Below, piece after piece: positions 1 through 13,188 of a stretch of DNA of 64,000 nucleotides. The DNA is from Cyclaneusma minus (Eukaryota > Ascomycota > Leotiomycetes > Marthamycetales > Marthamycetaceae), in contig JAKZHN010000013.1 in the NCBI GenBank assembly GCA_037179335.1, positions 124,001-188,000 of the forward strand, given 5' to 3'. The notes beneath the pieces are model-generated. The model worked only from the letters and a program-made list of their open reading frames with translations, made no database searches and was not told where the DNA came from. Positions within the stretch are counted from its first letter, which is position 1. Each line of letters begins with the position of its first letter. A program made the translations under genes and the position numbers.

Positions 1-238
1 GTTGGTGTTTAACTCTTGTTAGAATGCAGCTGGGAGCAAGGTACCCAGCCTTATGTATGTTACAAGTGATACGTCTTTTCTCGGCTCCAGCAGCAGGCCC
101 GGCCCTCAACTCAATCCCCGCATTCCTGTCCTTCTTTCAGTCCCTGATTCTCAACTCAATCCTACAAAAGACCCCCGGTTTTCGCTTCGTACCCGCCACC
201 GTCAAGAGACTATCTGTGTCAGCGTTGTACTATACAGC

Positions 239-655
239 ATGAAAGACTTCGAATTGGACCGAGCTGCTTTGAAGGCTGACAATCCCGGCTTGTGTGGAAC
301 GTGCTACAAGATTATAGAGCTTCTTTTCATCGACACTGTCAGTCGGTACACAGAGTGGGAACATAGAACTCTAGCCCACATTCGCAACTCTGTTCTTCGT
401 CGATGTCCGCTTTGTACTCTCATTTTGGAGCGCTTCCAATTAGACGATATCTACATTGACACCAGGCGCGGACTTGGACACGATGCCGCCCTCACGTACA
501 CAATAAGTCGGTTTCGGCGAAAACTAAGAGAGGATACCTTCTATGGCAAGAGTCGCAAACACGATCGTCAGATCCCATCTGCTCGACGTTCGCAATGTTC
601 CCATGTCATTGACATTCACCTTCCCTTACCGACGAGAGCACACATTTGTTATTAA
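239..655 (+). pseudogene. HET-like N-terminal fragment
   Basis: A 138-codon reading frame starts at the ATG at 239. It contains CGTC near its start and, about 45 residues later, RRCPLC following a His/Arg-rich stretch. This arrangement (CxxC, then a basic linker, then CPLC) is what I know from the N-termini of fungal heterokaryon-incompatibility (HET) proteins, which act in non-self recognition in the cytoplasm. The HET core domain itself is absent: the frame stops at 655 and the flank turns into repeat DNA. It may therefore be a truncated or decayed copy, or the first exon of a gene whose rest was lost. No intron that would extend it is obvious. The assignment rests on the Cys pattern only and is weak. 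Confidence 0.35.
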
Positions 656-719
656 TAAAATCCAGGGCCCAAATGCCCATGGTATTTATCTCTTTTCCAA
701 GAAACCTGCTATGATGTAA

Positions 720-3400
720 AGACTGATTCTAGCTTAGAGAAACTACTCCAGCCTCGAGGTACTGCAGCATTGGGGCCCACAAATCTATAAAAGGAACCAT
801 CAAGACCTCTCTTCTTCCGCAAGCTGGAAGAATTCAAGGTTTATGATCATTGCGATAATCAGGATATTGGGAAGAACCCCGGTAAAGGGCTGCCAAAACT
901 CTGCTCAGATAACTTGAGAACACGGCTTTGGAAAACTTCAAGCTATTGCGCTGAACTAAGTTCTGGTTTTCCCCTGATTTGGAGATGATGCTGTAGAATG
1001 CCTGTAGCGCCGAAAAAGGTGTCTGCTGTCGCAGCTTGAAGTTTTTGTCATCCGATTTTCTAGCTTCAAAAAACAAAGATAGCAATCGCGCCATATTCTA
1101 ACGACCACTCCAGCCCTTGAGGTCCTGAAGCGCTGGGGTTCAGAAGTCTATAAAAAGAGCCATTGCAACCTCTCATCTTCCACAAGTCGAAAAGGACCCT
1201 GGAAACGAGTTCAAGTGCAATAGCACGAGCCAGGACGCGTAAAGGCTGACGAACTTGACCCTGGTAACTAGAGAGCACGGCTTCGCGAAGCCCCAGGCTA
1301 TTGCGGTAAGGTTTCTTCTGAGGCTTTTTTTGAATGCATCGGTGATGATGTTGTACGGGCACCATCGCAACTCCCGAACTATGTGTTTACTGTCGCGGCT
1401 TGAAACTACCGTCATCTGTCCTTAGAACTCACGAAACTAAGATGACTGTCGGTGCCAGATTTGCAAGACTGTGCTAGTTGCTACTCCAACCCTTAGGGTC
1501 CTGTAGCACTGGGGCAACGTCTATAAAAGGATTCATTGCAACCTCTCATCTTCGGCAAGCTGAAAGAATATGATGCGCCTTCTCCGAGTGCAATTGCACC
1601 AACTAGGACGTGTAAAGGCCTGACGAAACTCAAGCGGTGTCTGGGTAATTCAAGAACACGGCTTCGTGAAGGTCTACCTAGGCTTTTGCGCTGAACTTCC
1701 ACTTCTGGTTTTCCCTTGACTTGGCGATGCTGTTGTAAGATGCCTGTAATGTCGAAGGTAGTGTTTGTTCTCGCGGCTTGAAGGTACCGTCATCTGTCCT
1801 TACTCTAGGACTCACGAAACTAAGTCGACCGTCGCGCCACATCCCAAGAGCCTTTAAACCACTACTCCAATAAAGTCTATAAAAGGCTGCAAGCAAGACT
1901 TCTCATCCTCCGCAAGCCTCACTCCTGAGATGATCCGCTCCACTGCAACAGCCAGGACGTAGGGAAAGAACCTCTTTCTAGGCCTTCTCAAACTCGGCTT
2001 TAGATAAAGCGATAGCATGGCTTCGCTCAGCTATGAGGCTTCATGGCGTTGTGCTCAATTCTTGTACTTGCCTGTTTTTGATGATTTTGAGATGCCGTTG
2101 TGCAGACTGTAATGTCGAAGGTACTAGTGTCTGCTGTCGCGGCTTGAAGATACCGTCATCATGTCATCACGCCTTGCCATCTACTCCCCTTGTGTATAAA
2201 TATCCAGGTATTTGCTCACCTACGCAATTCAGCAACGGCAAAACTGCAGAAGAGCGGTGGATGTGCATCACCTGGTAACTCACCGCGTTGAATTCACCAA
2301 GGTGTTATCCTAGGTTATCTCCAAGTATCGTCGACAAATAAGACGGCAGAGCTGTACCATAAAGTATCGAACCTAATGGCTATATATAATATCTAGAGGT
2401 AGGGTTGTATCACGTGACATTACCATACTTCCAATCTAATTCGTTCGTCCAGACACTGGAAAGCGGCAGGCCAGGGGTGGACCAATCTATAAAAGCCCCC
2501 GTGAACCCCAGCAGTCCTCCCTATGCTCAGAAGATAGTTAGACACTACAGGCAAGAATTACCTCATAGTTGGCCTTCTAAGATGTATCAATGCCGCAATC
2601 AACTCAGATTCCACGAATTCTTATCAAGCCAAGCTCTCATGCTGATGTTAAAGTTAACAACTTGGTTATTTTAATGGCTTGCTGTTATTTAATGGCAATG
2701 CTTTCATCACGTGCCTGCAATCCCCGAATGGAGGGTCTGCTGTCGCGGCTTGGAGCATCTGTCGTCACTTGGAATGTCCTCTTGTCATCTACCCGCTTCG
2801 TGTATAAATGCGTACCCGCCCCCTAAGATAACTTAGCACTAGAGATCCAATTGCAAAAGCCTATGAAATGGCTTCTTCACACTGTTTGAATTCATCTGGA
2901 TGTTATTGCCTGGGTACTTGATGCCTATAAATACCCGTAAGATCTAGAGGTAGAACATAGGATATCATGTGACACAGCCACCACCATTGGGTCATTCTCT
3001 TCTCTGGCTCTATAAAAGCCTTCATGAAGCCCAGCAGTCTTCCTATGCTCAAAGCAATGACAACAGCATAGCCCATTGGAAAATTCACATCGCCCCGGAC
3101 CTTTGCATGATCTATGGAAAGTCCAAGACCTAGCCGGTTCAAATAAGATATTACGGCTTCCACAACGCTTTTGCGTTGAACTAATTCAACATAACTTCAG
3201 CCTATTCTCGGTGACTTGGGAATGCTGTCACCCCTTGCCTGCAAATCCCGAATAGAGAAGCCTGCTGTCACATCTGACATCTGCCGTCGTAATTTGTCAT
3301 CTCACCTTGTCATCTATCCCCTTCATGCTCGCCTAGGTACCTAGGTATCTTAGCTTGGCAAAATTCGCAACAACGAACGATTCAGCATACCTCTCACCCG
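720..3400 (+). repeat. Forward array of TATA/E-box repeat units
   Basis: At least six diverged tandem units lie head to tail on the plus strand. Each begins with CTATAAAAG (near 786, 1151, 1520, 1876, 2490 and 3011). About 240-270 bases later comes a conserved box around GTCTGCTGTCGCGGCTTG (1021, 1385, 1763, 2129, 2734 and a weaker one at 3260). The first four units are about 365 bp long. The last two are about 530 bp and also carry CACGTG or CATGTG upstream of the TATA. Units near 2200 and 2800 have a further TATAAA after the box. No unit keeps a shared long reading frame. The same family recurs reversed at 18.2-22.1 kb. The function is unknown. The units could be non-coding transcription units, remnants of a dispersed element, or both. 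Confidence 0.8.
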
Positions 3401-4455
3401 TTGCGAAGGTTCCTGAAAGTGATGATGGGTGAAAGTGAATGCATCCGACTTGCAACATGCTCCGTAACCTACGGTAAGTATCATTCATCCCGTATCACTC
3501 ATTTCCTCGAACAAGCCTCCAACTTCTCTACCTTTCCCCACAACATCCCCATACATCCATGTCCATTCAGACCTTCCTCGGTTTCTCCACGTTCCACAAG
3601 ATTCAGGTAGAGATAATAGGCATCATGTTCTATCAGCGTCTAACCGCAATGTCGACCGATATTTGACGATGTCGTTCGCTTCGCCGGCTCTTTTACCAGT
3701 CTCCAAACTAGTACTTGGCAAAATACACCGTCCCGACCCATGTGACTGAATACCTACCGAACCATAATTATCTTCTCGAATCCAAAGGGACTGAAAAATC
3801 ACAACAGGACTCTCAAGTTCCCAGAACCTTCTCAGGTCTCCGACAACTTCTCGCATCTCAATAGACTTTACAAACCACAAGTCTACAACAGACCCCACAA
3901 GTTTGAAATTCCCAACACTGTCACCTATATTGTAGACTTATACCAACCCTTCCACGCATACCAATGCAAAAAATAATACACCGTCCATCCTCAATATTCG
4001 CCAAATAACTCAATAAGTATCTACCGCATCACAACCCACCCTCTAAACCACAACAAACGTCTCAAATCGCAAGGGAATTCACAGCCCCCACAAACCACCC
4101 AAATCCCCAGCAACTTCCCAAGTCCATAGCGACGTCTCGAATCCAGCCGGCCTTCTCCAATCCACACCAGCCCCCCGAAGTCTGAAAAAATTCCAGACTG
4201 CAAGTCCCCACTGCCACCACCTTCCTCAATACTCCTCAAAATCCCACCTAGGTAGACAACAAGCCCAGATCTTCACAAACAGGCGAAATACTAGAAGCGC
4301 ACAGAACACAGCAACGCAAAGAAATGACATTCACGTGTATTCTACCAACACACACACTCCTCCGCCAATGCAATACTTTTGATGTTCATTGTTTCGCTAA
4401 AAGCAACCCAACACCCCCTCCCCCCACTTCCCCACCCCTTTCCACATCAGTGACA
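3401..4455. other. Intergenic, no gene seen
   Basis: This stretch lies between the forward repeat array and the 3' end of GCN1. It is C-rich and A-rich on the plus strand (many CCCCAC/CCTCC runs towards 4400-4450), with only short unconvincing reading frames. It probably includes the 3' untranslated region of GCN1 at its right edge. I see no RNA gene or mobile-element ends. Confidence 0.5.
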
Positions 4456-7400
4456 TCACTTAGCCCCAAAAACTCCCTCACCCAAATCCACCTTCCCCAC
4501 ACTCCAAATCTCCCTCTCATCCTCCACCTCATCCCCAGCCAATCCCAGTCCCCCAGCACCACCCTCCGCCTCCCTCCTCTCCCTCGCCTGCCCACCCAAC
4601 CTCATCGCCACCCTCTTGAAATAATCTCCCATGCTTCTCTTCTTGCCCGCATCCAGTTCACTTCCGGCGAGCCATTTATCAAACACCTTCCCTTCTTCCT
4701 CTACGACGCTGAACAGCGCCACAAACGCTGCTTCAGCAGCAAGTTTCACAGGGATTACGAGATCGCGGACCGAGGCGAAGATTGGGATGGCGAGGAGCGA
4801 GAGGTGCGGACGCACGAGATCGATGTTGTGGCGCGAGATGGTGCGGATGACGACGAGTGAGAGACGGCGTGTGTCGACGGGAGCGCCGGGGGCGATGAGG
4901 CGGGCTAATACCTCGAAAATTGGCTTTGTTGATTCGAATGACTTTTCGATCTTGGGTGTCAGGAGGTATTTGCCGGCTGATAGGACGCTGTTGTCGGAGA
5001 TGAATGTCTGTGTTCAAAATTATTAGCATATTTCTTTCCACAAGCTTCACTCCCAGTGGAAAGGTTACTCACATCTTTGCTCTCCATCCCCTGACAAACA
5101 ACACCCGGCAACTCCCCCGCAAACCCACTCAACGCTTCCGGCGACTCGAGCAAGACTGCATTCAGAGCAAGCACAGAGTCGTGACTGAAGTGTGTCGTTA
5201 AAGCACGGTTCTTGATAAGAGCACTTGCGCTCTCGGCAGGAATATTCTTGATCAGCGCGCCCAGTAAGCGTGCGTTGGTGATAGCCATCGCAACATCATT
5301 ATCCGTCGAATCGCTATCAATAAGTCCCAGCACGGCATTTCGCGACGCTTCGCTCATGTTCGCACCTGCTTTGGACACAACCTCGTACAGAGCCTTGAGC
5401 ATAGCATTCCTCACCCCGGCATCTGAGGTTCTTGAACCAGTAACTAACTCGGCAACGAGAGGGTCGACGCGAGGCGTCAGTGTAATCAGTGTACCCAAAG
5501 CCTTCGCAGCACGTGTTCTTAGTATCTCGCTGCTCGTATCAGCCAGCGATTTCGCAAACGTGCGTTGCAGCTGCGGTAAGAAGGGCTTCAAGAATGCCGG
5601 GATCTTCTCGAGCAAGTTATTCAGCGTCAGCAAGATCGCAGCTCTGACATCCACCGATCGTTCCGAAATCACACGGATCAAAGGACCAGTGATTTGCGTA
5701 ACGAACGGCTTCAGCGCATCGCCGCTGGTGCGGTCGATGATATCTGAAATGGCCAGAGCAGCTTGGGTTCGCTGCTCGGCGGTGCCGTTCATGAGACCTT
5801 GCAGGAAAATGGGAAGAATGGCGTTGATGCCCTTTGGTAAAGAGAAACCGGGCAGGTTGTGGCCGGGGACGCCGACTTGGAGCAGGACTTGGCGGGTGGC
5901 GGAGACGAGGGATTCCATTTCTTCTTTCTTGAGCTGCTTGGTGAATTCGTTGAGGGCGGTCCAGGAGGCTTTGACGCAGTCGGGGTCGCGATCGTCGAAG
6001 GAGAGGAGGAGGGCGCGGATGATGTCTTGGTTGTAGCGGGAATAGTCGATCTCGGCGCCGGTGAAGAATTTGGCGAGATGGTAGGAAGCGATGGCTCGTT
6101 TTCGGTGGTCGTCGTGCTTGACTAGGCCAAGCATGACGCTCATGAGGTTGTTGAGACCGTCGAACTCGTCGATGTTCAGGATTACTGAGTCGAAGGATAA
6201 TTCCAATTCGCTCTTGAGCTCCTCGTCTTTGCAGGCGATGATGTTGTCGACGAATGCGAAGATTATGGTAGGCAGTCTGCGTGTCGTCGAAGAGCCTGCC
6301 ACGCTAGACAATGAGGCCAACGCCTTGGCGTTGAAAGAAGACATTGGCGAGGCTGTCAGCGTCGGAATAAGGTTGGGCAGGATGATGTTGGAACGCGTGG
6401 TCTCGGTCAAGAGAGTGAGCAGCGCGGACAAGGCATGCTCTTCCTCTCCCTCTGTTCGCAACAAGTTGAGAAGATGTGGCAGGACTTGGTCGACAGCTCT
6501 CTTGCCGAACATCTGTTGCAAAGAATCGAATGCCTCTGCAGCAGCGTCTCGGACTTCCTCATCAGAATCAATCAATGCAATTCTGACAACAGAGATGAGC
6601 GTCTTCTCATGGTCCTCAAGCGCTTCAGGAGAAGCCGAGGAAATCAGCTCGCGAAGAGCGATACAGATACCTTGCTTGGTATCTGTATCGGTCGATGACT
6701 GCAAGCCATCTTGGAGAGTAGGCAACAAGCTGGCCAGAACGCCATCACCAGCCTTGCGAATAAGCTCGCCAAGAGCATTACCGGCGATGACCTTCTGCTC
6801 CATATTGGAGCTTCCCAAGCGGCGAATAATGAGCTGTGTAAGAGTAGGAATAAGCTCCTTGAGAGTTCTGGGACTAGCGACCAAGGCTTTCCAGACAGCA
6901 ATAGCTGCACTGCGAACCATACCCGAAGTATCGCAGCGACAGATGTACAGCGACGAGAGAACCTTGTTGCGTTTCTCCTCGCCGAGGACTTCCAGAAGGG
7001 AGGCTCCGGCTTCTTGTGCACCTTCCTCGACCTCCTCGTCCTCTTGGGTGGCGCTGATACCTGTGAGGTTGAACAGGAGGTCACCAACGAGTTCCACGGA
7101 ACTGAGACGGATCCTGTAGCTGTCATCAGCCAGACCGCGCTCAAGCTCAGGAAGCAAGAGGTCAATGGCGCGAGTAGCGAAGTTCTTGACAAGCAGACGA
7201 CCGGCTCTAAGGGCAGTATCTCTGATAGACTCCACTTCATCTGCAAGACCAGCCAAAATAGGAGGAATAATCTTGCTGAGGTAAGCAGCAAAGCTGTTTC
7301 CGAAGCAGACTGGCAGGAAGATGAACAAGGACATGAAACCCTCTCTGATAGAAGGCTTGGACGATGAAACGTTCTGCAAAATACTTGGCAGAGTTTCCTC

Positions 7401-10400
7401 CAGACGACCAGTACCAAGACCAGCAAGAACCTCACTGAGAGCCTGAGCGGAACCAAGACGGTCACCAGCACCAGTATCGGACTTGAGGGTTTGCATGAGA
7501 CCAGGAATAAGATCTGGCAGAGCATCTTCTCCCAGCTTCTCGATCAAGGAACCAAGCGCCTTGGAAGCAGTCGCGCGAGTAGTAGGCACCGGATCGACAA
7601 CTGCGACCTTCAGGCCAGCAACCAAGATTGGCAGATGAGCAATGAGGTCCTTTCGCTCTGTAAGATGAGCCAAACTGCCAATGACTTGAGCAGACTTCCT
7701 CTTGGTGCGAGATAGATCGCCAAGTCCACGCTCCAGAATGCGAACAACGAGTGCAAGAGATGGTGCATCCAAATAATGCACAAACTGGACTTTGATGAGT
7801 GCGTCCAAAGCATCATCGGTGTATTTGGTGGCGTCACTGAGAGCCTTGAGCAGGATATCAACCAGACCCTTGATTTCAGGATTGCTGATGACTTCACCGA
7901 AGCGTTTCAAACTGCGGTTCGCAGCCAGTCGTACTTCCTTGTGACTGTCATTCAGCACAGCGGTAAGAGGTGGGATAATTTCCGGCAGACTCTGTGCAAG
8001 TTGTTGCGGGTCAAGGTAAGCCATGGCACCAAGAAGATCACATGCTCCCTTCTTGGTACGCCATTGTTGATCATCCAGACCCTCGAGTAAAGTAGGCAGG
8101 ATTTGCTTGACACCATAAGAGCTGAGGCTTGCGAAACAAGTCTTTGCGGCCGCAAGACAAGCTTCTCGCACGTCGGCGCTGGAGTCACCGAAGCTGGACA
8201 ATAGCTGAGGCACGATCTTGATGATGTACGGCTCAAAAGCTCGGCTGAGTATGGCCGAAAGTAATTCGTAGGCCAGGAGCACACCTTCCCTGTGGTTGAC
8301 GTCCTTCTTGTTCTCGATTGCTCCCTGCAATGTCGACAGGATGCGGTACTCACGTAGTGCAGAAATACCCTTGCCATGCACGATACCGGCAAGACCGTAG
8401 GCAGCACCTCGTCGACCGGCATACTTCTTGGAGTTAAGCAGCTGATCGAGGACGTGCTCGATGTACCGCGAGGTATTCTCGGAAGATGCTTGGACCAAAG
8501 GAGGAAGACACTCGGCAATGGCGTACTGCACGGTCTCCGAAGGTACGCTTAGAGTTGATAGTAAGCGGTCAACGACCATTGGCACACGCGAGTCTCCTGG
8601 CTTCAAGTGTCTGGCCAAAGCACCGTAAAGAATGATGACAGCCTCCTTGACTCTGTCTGCAAAGTCTGATCCTTTGTCAGGGGCTTCAAGGGTGTTTTCG
8701 AAAGTTTTCATCAACTCTTCGACCTTGTTCTTTCCATGCAGAGCAATGACCGCAGTGGCGGCTTCGACCATTTCATTTCTGACACTTGCGTTCGGATCAC
8801 CGAGAGGACCGCGTTCGATGAGGAAGCTCAGGAAAGGGTCGAGCATTTCTTCCCTGAATGATGGTGCCATTTCTTTGAAAGCAAGTCCAATACCATCTCG
8901 CGCTTCCCATGGGTCTGCAAGGTTTGTCTTCTTTGGCATACCATATTCATCAAGCTGAGGAAGTCTTGGCTTTGCCAGCTCCGTATACGAGCTCTCGAGT
9001 TTCGAGATGATCTCATCAAGGACCTCTGGATGACCCTTGACGGACTCAGCAAGAGCTCGAGCAGCTGCTCTGCGAAGCTGTTTGTCTTTGCTTTCCAAGT
9101 ATGGCAGCATCTTGAAGGCAGACTCCGATGTAGCCTCGAATTCGCTTTCTTCCCAGATTTCCTGAGCCAAAGCGACATTCTCACCGGCATCATCGTGGCA
9201 CGCGATCCAGATCTCTTCTGAGAAATCCAGATCGCTCATATCGATCGCATCGCTGATAGACTGAAGCACAGCAGTTCTGACAGAAACCTGGGGAACAATT
9301 GTACCACGAGCCAAAACCGCCAGTTCTTCGGTAGAAATATTTGGTGCAATGCAGCGACAGAGGTCTGCCAAGCAGTCCTTGACCGTCTTGTAGTGTTGGT
9401 TGTAGGACTGCATGGAGTGCAAAAGGGTTGCAAGAAGTTCTTCGCGCGGGACAAGTGGATCGGCACATGCATCGGTATGGAACGACAAGAATTCGAGGGC
9501 TAGAACGATTTGAGCGTCCTTATCATCAGGAACACCAAAGCCGCCCTTTTGCAGGATGAGAAAAGTGAGAGGTAGGATGTAGATTAATGAGACGGTGTCG
9601 AATGCGCGTTGTTCTCCAGTGAAGCGTAACCTGTACATGACCCTGGTAACAAGGTCACTGAGAGGTTCTTGTTGTAAGGTCTCAGGGAATTGGTGGATAT
9701 CAAGAGTGCGCAGAGTTGCAACACCGACAAAGGTACGGAGAGTCCCTATGCGAGTAGCGATCCTTTCAGAGAGCGTCAAGTATGTCGTGGCTGCGTCGTC
9801 CCCAGTGATAAGACCGGATCCTGCTTGCAAAACCGATAGTAAAGCCTTAACTGCAGGTCCCATCCATGCTTGAGTCTCTGTAGGGGGTCCAGTTGCTAAG
9901 CTTCTGATGATGCCAGTTCCTCGAAGGAGTCGAGACTCCACGCCCTTGATCTGTTGGCGTATTCCCGCCTCCTTCTCCATCTGTGCCCTGACTTTCGCGT
10001 TCTCTTCAGGGGTCAGCTTCTTTTGTTGGCCCTTCTTGGCCGCTAGCTGTGCCCTAGTTTCTTCCTCCCACTTTAGAATATCGTAGTCTTTGACATTCTT
10101 GTTTTCGACATAATTTTGTGCCTTCTTTGCAAGAACGTCTACGAAGACAGTTCCCTCTGGTGTTCGGAAGATGGCCGCTTCTGTCGGCCCAACTCCTGCT
10201 AGTAGTCCTGGGTTCAAATCGTCTTCGATCAGTCTGACGACACGTGGAGTCATAGATTCAGGCTCTATGAAGGCAAGCTCTGCTGCTGCCTCGTATGCAG
10301 CAGTTTTCACCGAAGTAGACTGCTTCACTGGTGTCTGTGGAAAGATTAGAGTTGTTTGCGCAAGATTATCACAGTGGCATTTCAACTTACCACTCGGCTG

Positions 10401-12671
10401 AGATCCGTAACCTCCAGGATTTGGTCGACAAGGGCGTCGCCATGCTCTTTGGCAAGCGAGCCAGGGTCAACACCAACACGAAGACACAACTCGATCCAGT
10501 TGATACGTGGAATCAGAACAGGTCTAGCAATAATGAACATCGAGATCATTTGCTGCTGTCGAGTAGCTGAGTCTATGAATTTACCAAGACGGCTGGCCTC
10601 TTCAGGGGAGGGGCTGATAGACCTGATGACAGAATGGAGCCCATTGTTTTCGCTCTTCGACGCAAAAGCAGCACTATCCTTCTCCTGTAGCTCAACAGCT
10701 TGTCGCCAAGTCCACAGGCCGTCGAGTACAATGGCAGAAAGCTGAGCAGGGAAATCGAAATATGATCGTGTTAATGCTTCAAGACACTGCCGTCTACCTT
10801 CTGGCTTCGTGCTTGTGGAACAAGAGCAGAAGATGAGGGCTTGAGACCAAGCCGTTGAAATCGGAGAGCTGGTGTCCAATTTGACGACCTCGGGGACTAC
10901 TGCAGTAAGAGCTCGTACCATCCACGAAAAGTCTTCGTCAAGAACATATTTGCTGTAAACACGAGGATTCAGTAGGAAAGAAGGCTTTGGCTCATAGACC
11001 AAGGCTTGCTGGGTAATGCGAGCCTTCTTCAACGAACTTTGAACTTTATCGCTTGGCACAGACGATAGCTTCGGCTCGAGAGCTACCAGGACAAGACCTA
11101 CAGTAGCCATTCCCGATTGTGCAGCAGTCAATGCATTGGAGTTGATCTCATTCCACATTTCAATGAGTAATGGAACTCCAACTTCAGCGAGTGAAATAGC
11201 ACTTTGCTTTTCACAATCGCTGGACGAGATATCCCAGAGGATTTCTCCGAGGCTGATAGCCCAGGTTCTGCGCGTAGGAATCTTTTTGTCCTTCATGCCC
11301 TTACCAAAGCTATCAATCACAGACTTCTCCAAAGCGACGTCCGATTTGATAGACGAAATTGAGCATTTGGTCAAAAGCGTGACCTCAAGCTTCAGCGCAG
11401 TTTCACTGGTTTCCTTTCCTGCAACAAGAGATATGACAGGGGCCACCTTCTTGACAAAGCTGTCCGAGATGGGGACATACGTCAGCATCTCTACTTGAAG
11501 TCCTCTCTGGTCAGCAGCTGGAACTTTGCCCGTCTTGAGAGGGGTGAGGATTTCATCAACGATTTCGCCAACGACGGTTTCATCCTGGGAACGACTAATC
11601 GCAGCCTTGAAGGCCGAGATAGCACCCTGACGAATTGCGGGGTTCGTGGACTTCAAGTTGGATAGTAAAGGCTTGATCAGGCTTTTCCGTAAGAAGCTGG
11701 CCTGATCGATTGATTCCGGGATAGAGCCTAAAAGGGGCGTGACTAAATCATTCAGAACGATCTCTGGTGCTCTTAACAAGCTCTTTTCCAGCGGTGGCGC
11801 AATCTCTTTCTCAAGATCCTCCTTCGTTACAAAATCAATAAAGAAGTCGCGGAGTGCATTTGCAACATGCGGAGGGACGGGGGTCCGGGAACCGATGATT
11901 TCTCTCGTGTAGAAGGTGAATACGTCTGACTTCCGGGCCTCGAGATGTGCCTTCGCTTCTGGTTTCCGTGCGCAAACTCCCCCTATTACTCCGAGCAGGA
12001 CGGCATTCTTGGCAGTAGGTTGCGGCTTCTTCGCAGTCAGAGTGTCTACAGCACCATCGATTGACTGTTTGGCGGTATCCACGTGGGTAAAGACCTTTCG
12101 GAGGCCACGTCTGGTGACAACGAGGGCGGAGTGTTTCACGTTTGGGCGAGTAGCGGCACCCATGCACGATTCGAGAGCGAGAGCATCGGTCGTAATTATG
12201 GCCAGTCCCCATTTCTCCCAGTAAGGTGTTCCGGTGCATTCTTGCAACAGCACGCTGCACCATTCGACGAGGACGAAGGCATTGCTGGGCGCTATGCCTG
12301 GCTTGGCGGCCTCGAGCTGTATTAATTTGACAAAGTCGTCTAGTAAGTCGGCTTTGGTTCCGCTGGAGAAAGCGCGCCGTATGCAGAGCTGTACAGCTTG
12401 TCGAGACGGACGGTCATGATAGAAGGCATAGGTGTCGAAGAAGAGTTCGAGTAAATTCGGGATGTGTTGGTCGACAATTTCTATAGATATGTTAGATACT
12501 GCTCCACCTTTTATCTGCGACAAGTCTGTGCCATGGTTCACCTTTACTCGCAAGCTTCCCCTCGAGAAGGCTCAGCTGGTTGAGTCGCAGCTGGGTCGAT
12601 GAAGAAGTGAGAGCACTTTTCACAGCCGCGAGGTCGAGACCTGCAGTTCCGTTGGCGCCCTCCTCAGCCAT
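4456..12671 (-). CDS. GCN1: eIF-2-alpha kinase activator GCN1
   Basis: Four exons, complement(4456-5007, 5073-10334, 10391-12480, 12542-12671), give a protein of about 2677 residues, almost the length of yeast Gcn1 (2672). Introns are 65, 56 and 61 nt and begin GTGAGT, GTAAGT and GTGAAC. The protein is built almost wholly of HEAT-type alpha-helical repeats (many L-P-x-L..G-L..D and V-R..A..A-L patterns). Its central part matches the eEF3-related region of the family. From family knowledge, GCN1 binds colliding ribosomes and, through its C-terminal third, the RWD domain of kinase GCN2, passing on the uncharged-tRNA signal in general amino-acid control. The start MAEEGANG was chosen because it opens the 43-codon first exon that splices cleanly into the long frame. 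No break is seen, so the gene looks intact. It is transcribed divergently from the helicase gene. Confidence 0.96.
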
Positions 12672-13188
12672 TTTGTAAGTTCAGTCCGCGAACATGAACT
12701 GGGCATGTTATGAGGTGGGAGTGGGCGGATGTGCAGATTTGAAGATTTGGGATGCAGCGCAATTGAACTTCGCCGTTTTGCCTGGATGTTGACACGGACC
12801 AATGACACGCGCCTCAGAGAGCTCCACCTTCTATTGAAGTATACATGTATAGAACAATTAAAACATATCTTGATTATTGGGAATACTTCTAACAAGATAT
12901 CTTTGATTATATCATTATATCAGAAGTTTTCGCATTTTATTATGAGCAGCCACCATCACATGTATTCAAAATGATTCAACATCGACAATAGAATTGTCAC
13001 TTTGCGGTCCGCAACAAGGTTTCACCGATCCACCGGGCGGCGCTAAAAGCTAGCTGCTCTCTTAGACAGTCTTAGTGCCCCGCGCAGTTCAAGCCCAGAC
13101 TTTATCAAAAGTGCCCCGCCAGACGGCCTTATCGACCTTTTGACTCAACCTTTGCAAACATCACAGCCTCCTCCCAATCCTCCCAACC
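12672..13188. promoter_or_regulatory. Shared divergent promoter, GCN1 / DEAH helicase
   Basis: These 517 bases separate the start codons of two divergently transcribed genes, so they must hold both promoters. The middle (about 12840-12980) is AT-rich. The right part near the helicase start has a C-rich, pyrimidine-rich leader. I found no clear TATA box in either direction and no recognisable GCN4-type TGACTC site beyond one TGACTC at 13140-13145, 44 bases before the helicase start. That single match could be chance. Confidence 0.6.

Noticed and set aside
720..3400. Interpretation of the forward array as a tandem family of small protein genes
   Set aside because: The ATG-like triplet after TATAAAAG is only about 13 bases from the TATA, is not kept in all units, and the following frames are short and unrelated.
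13140..13145. TGACTC as a GCN4/CPC1 site in the shared GCN1/helicase promoter
   Set aside because: A single six-base match close to the helicase start is expected by chance; kept only as a remark.
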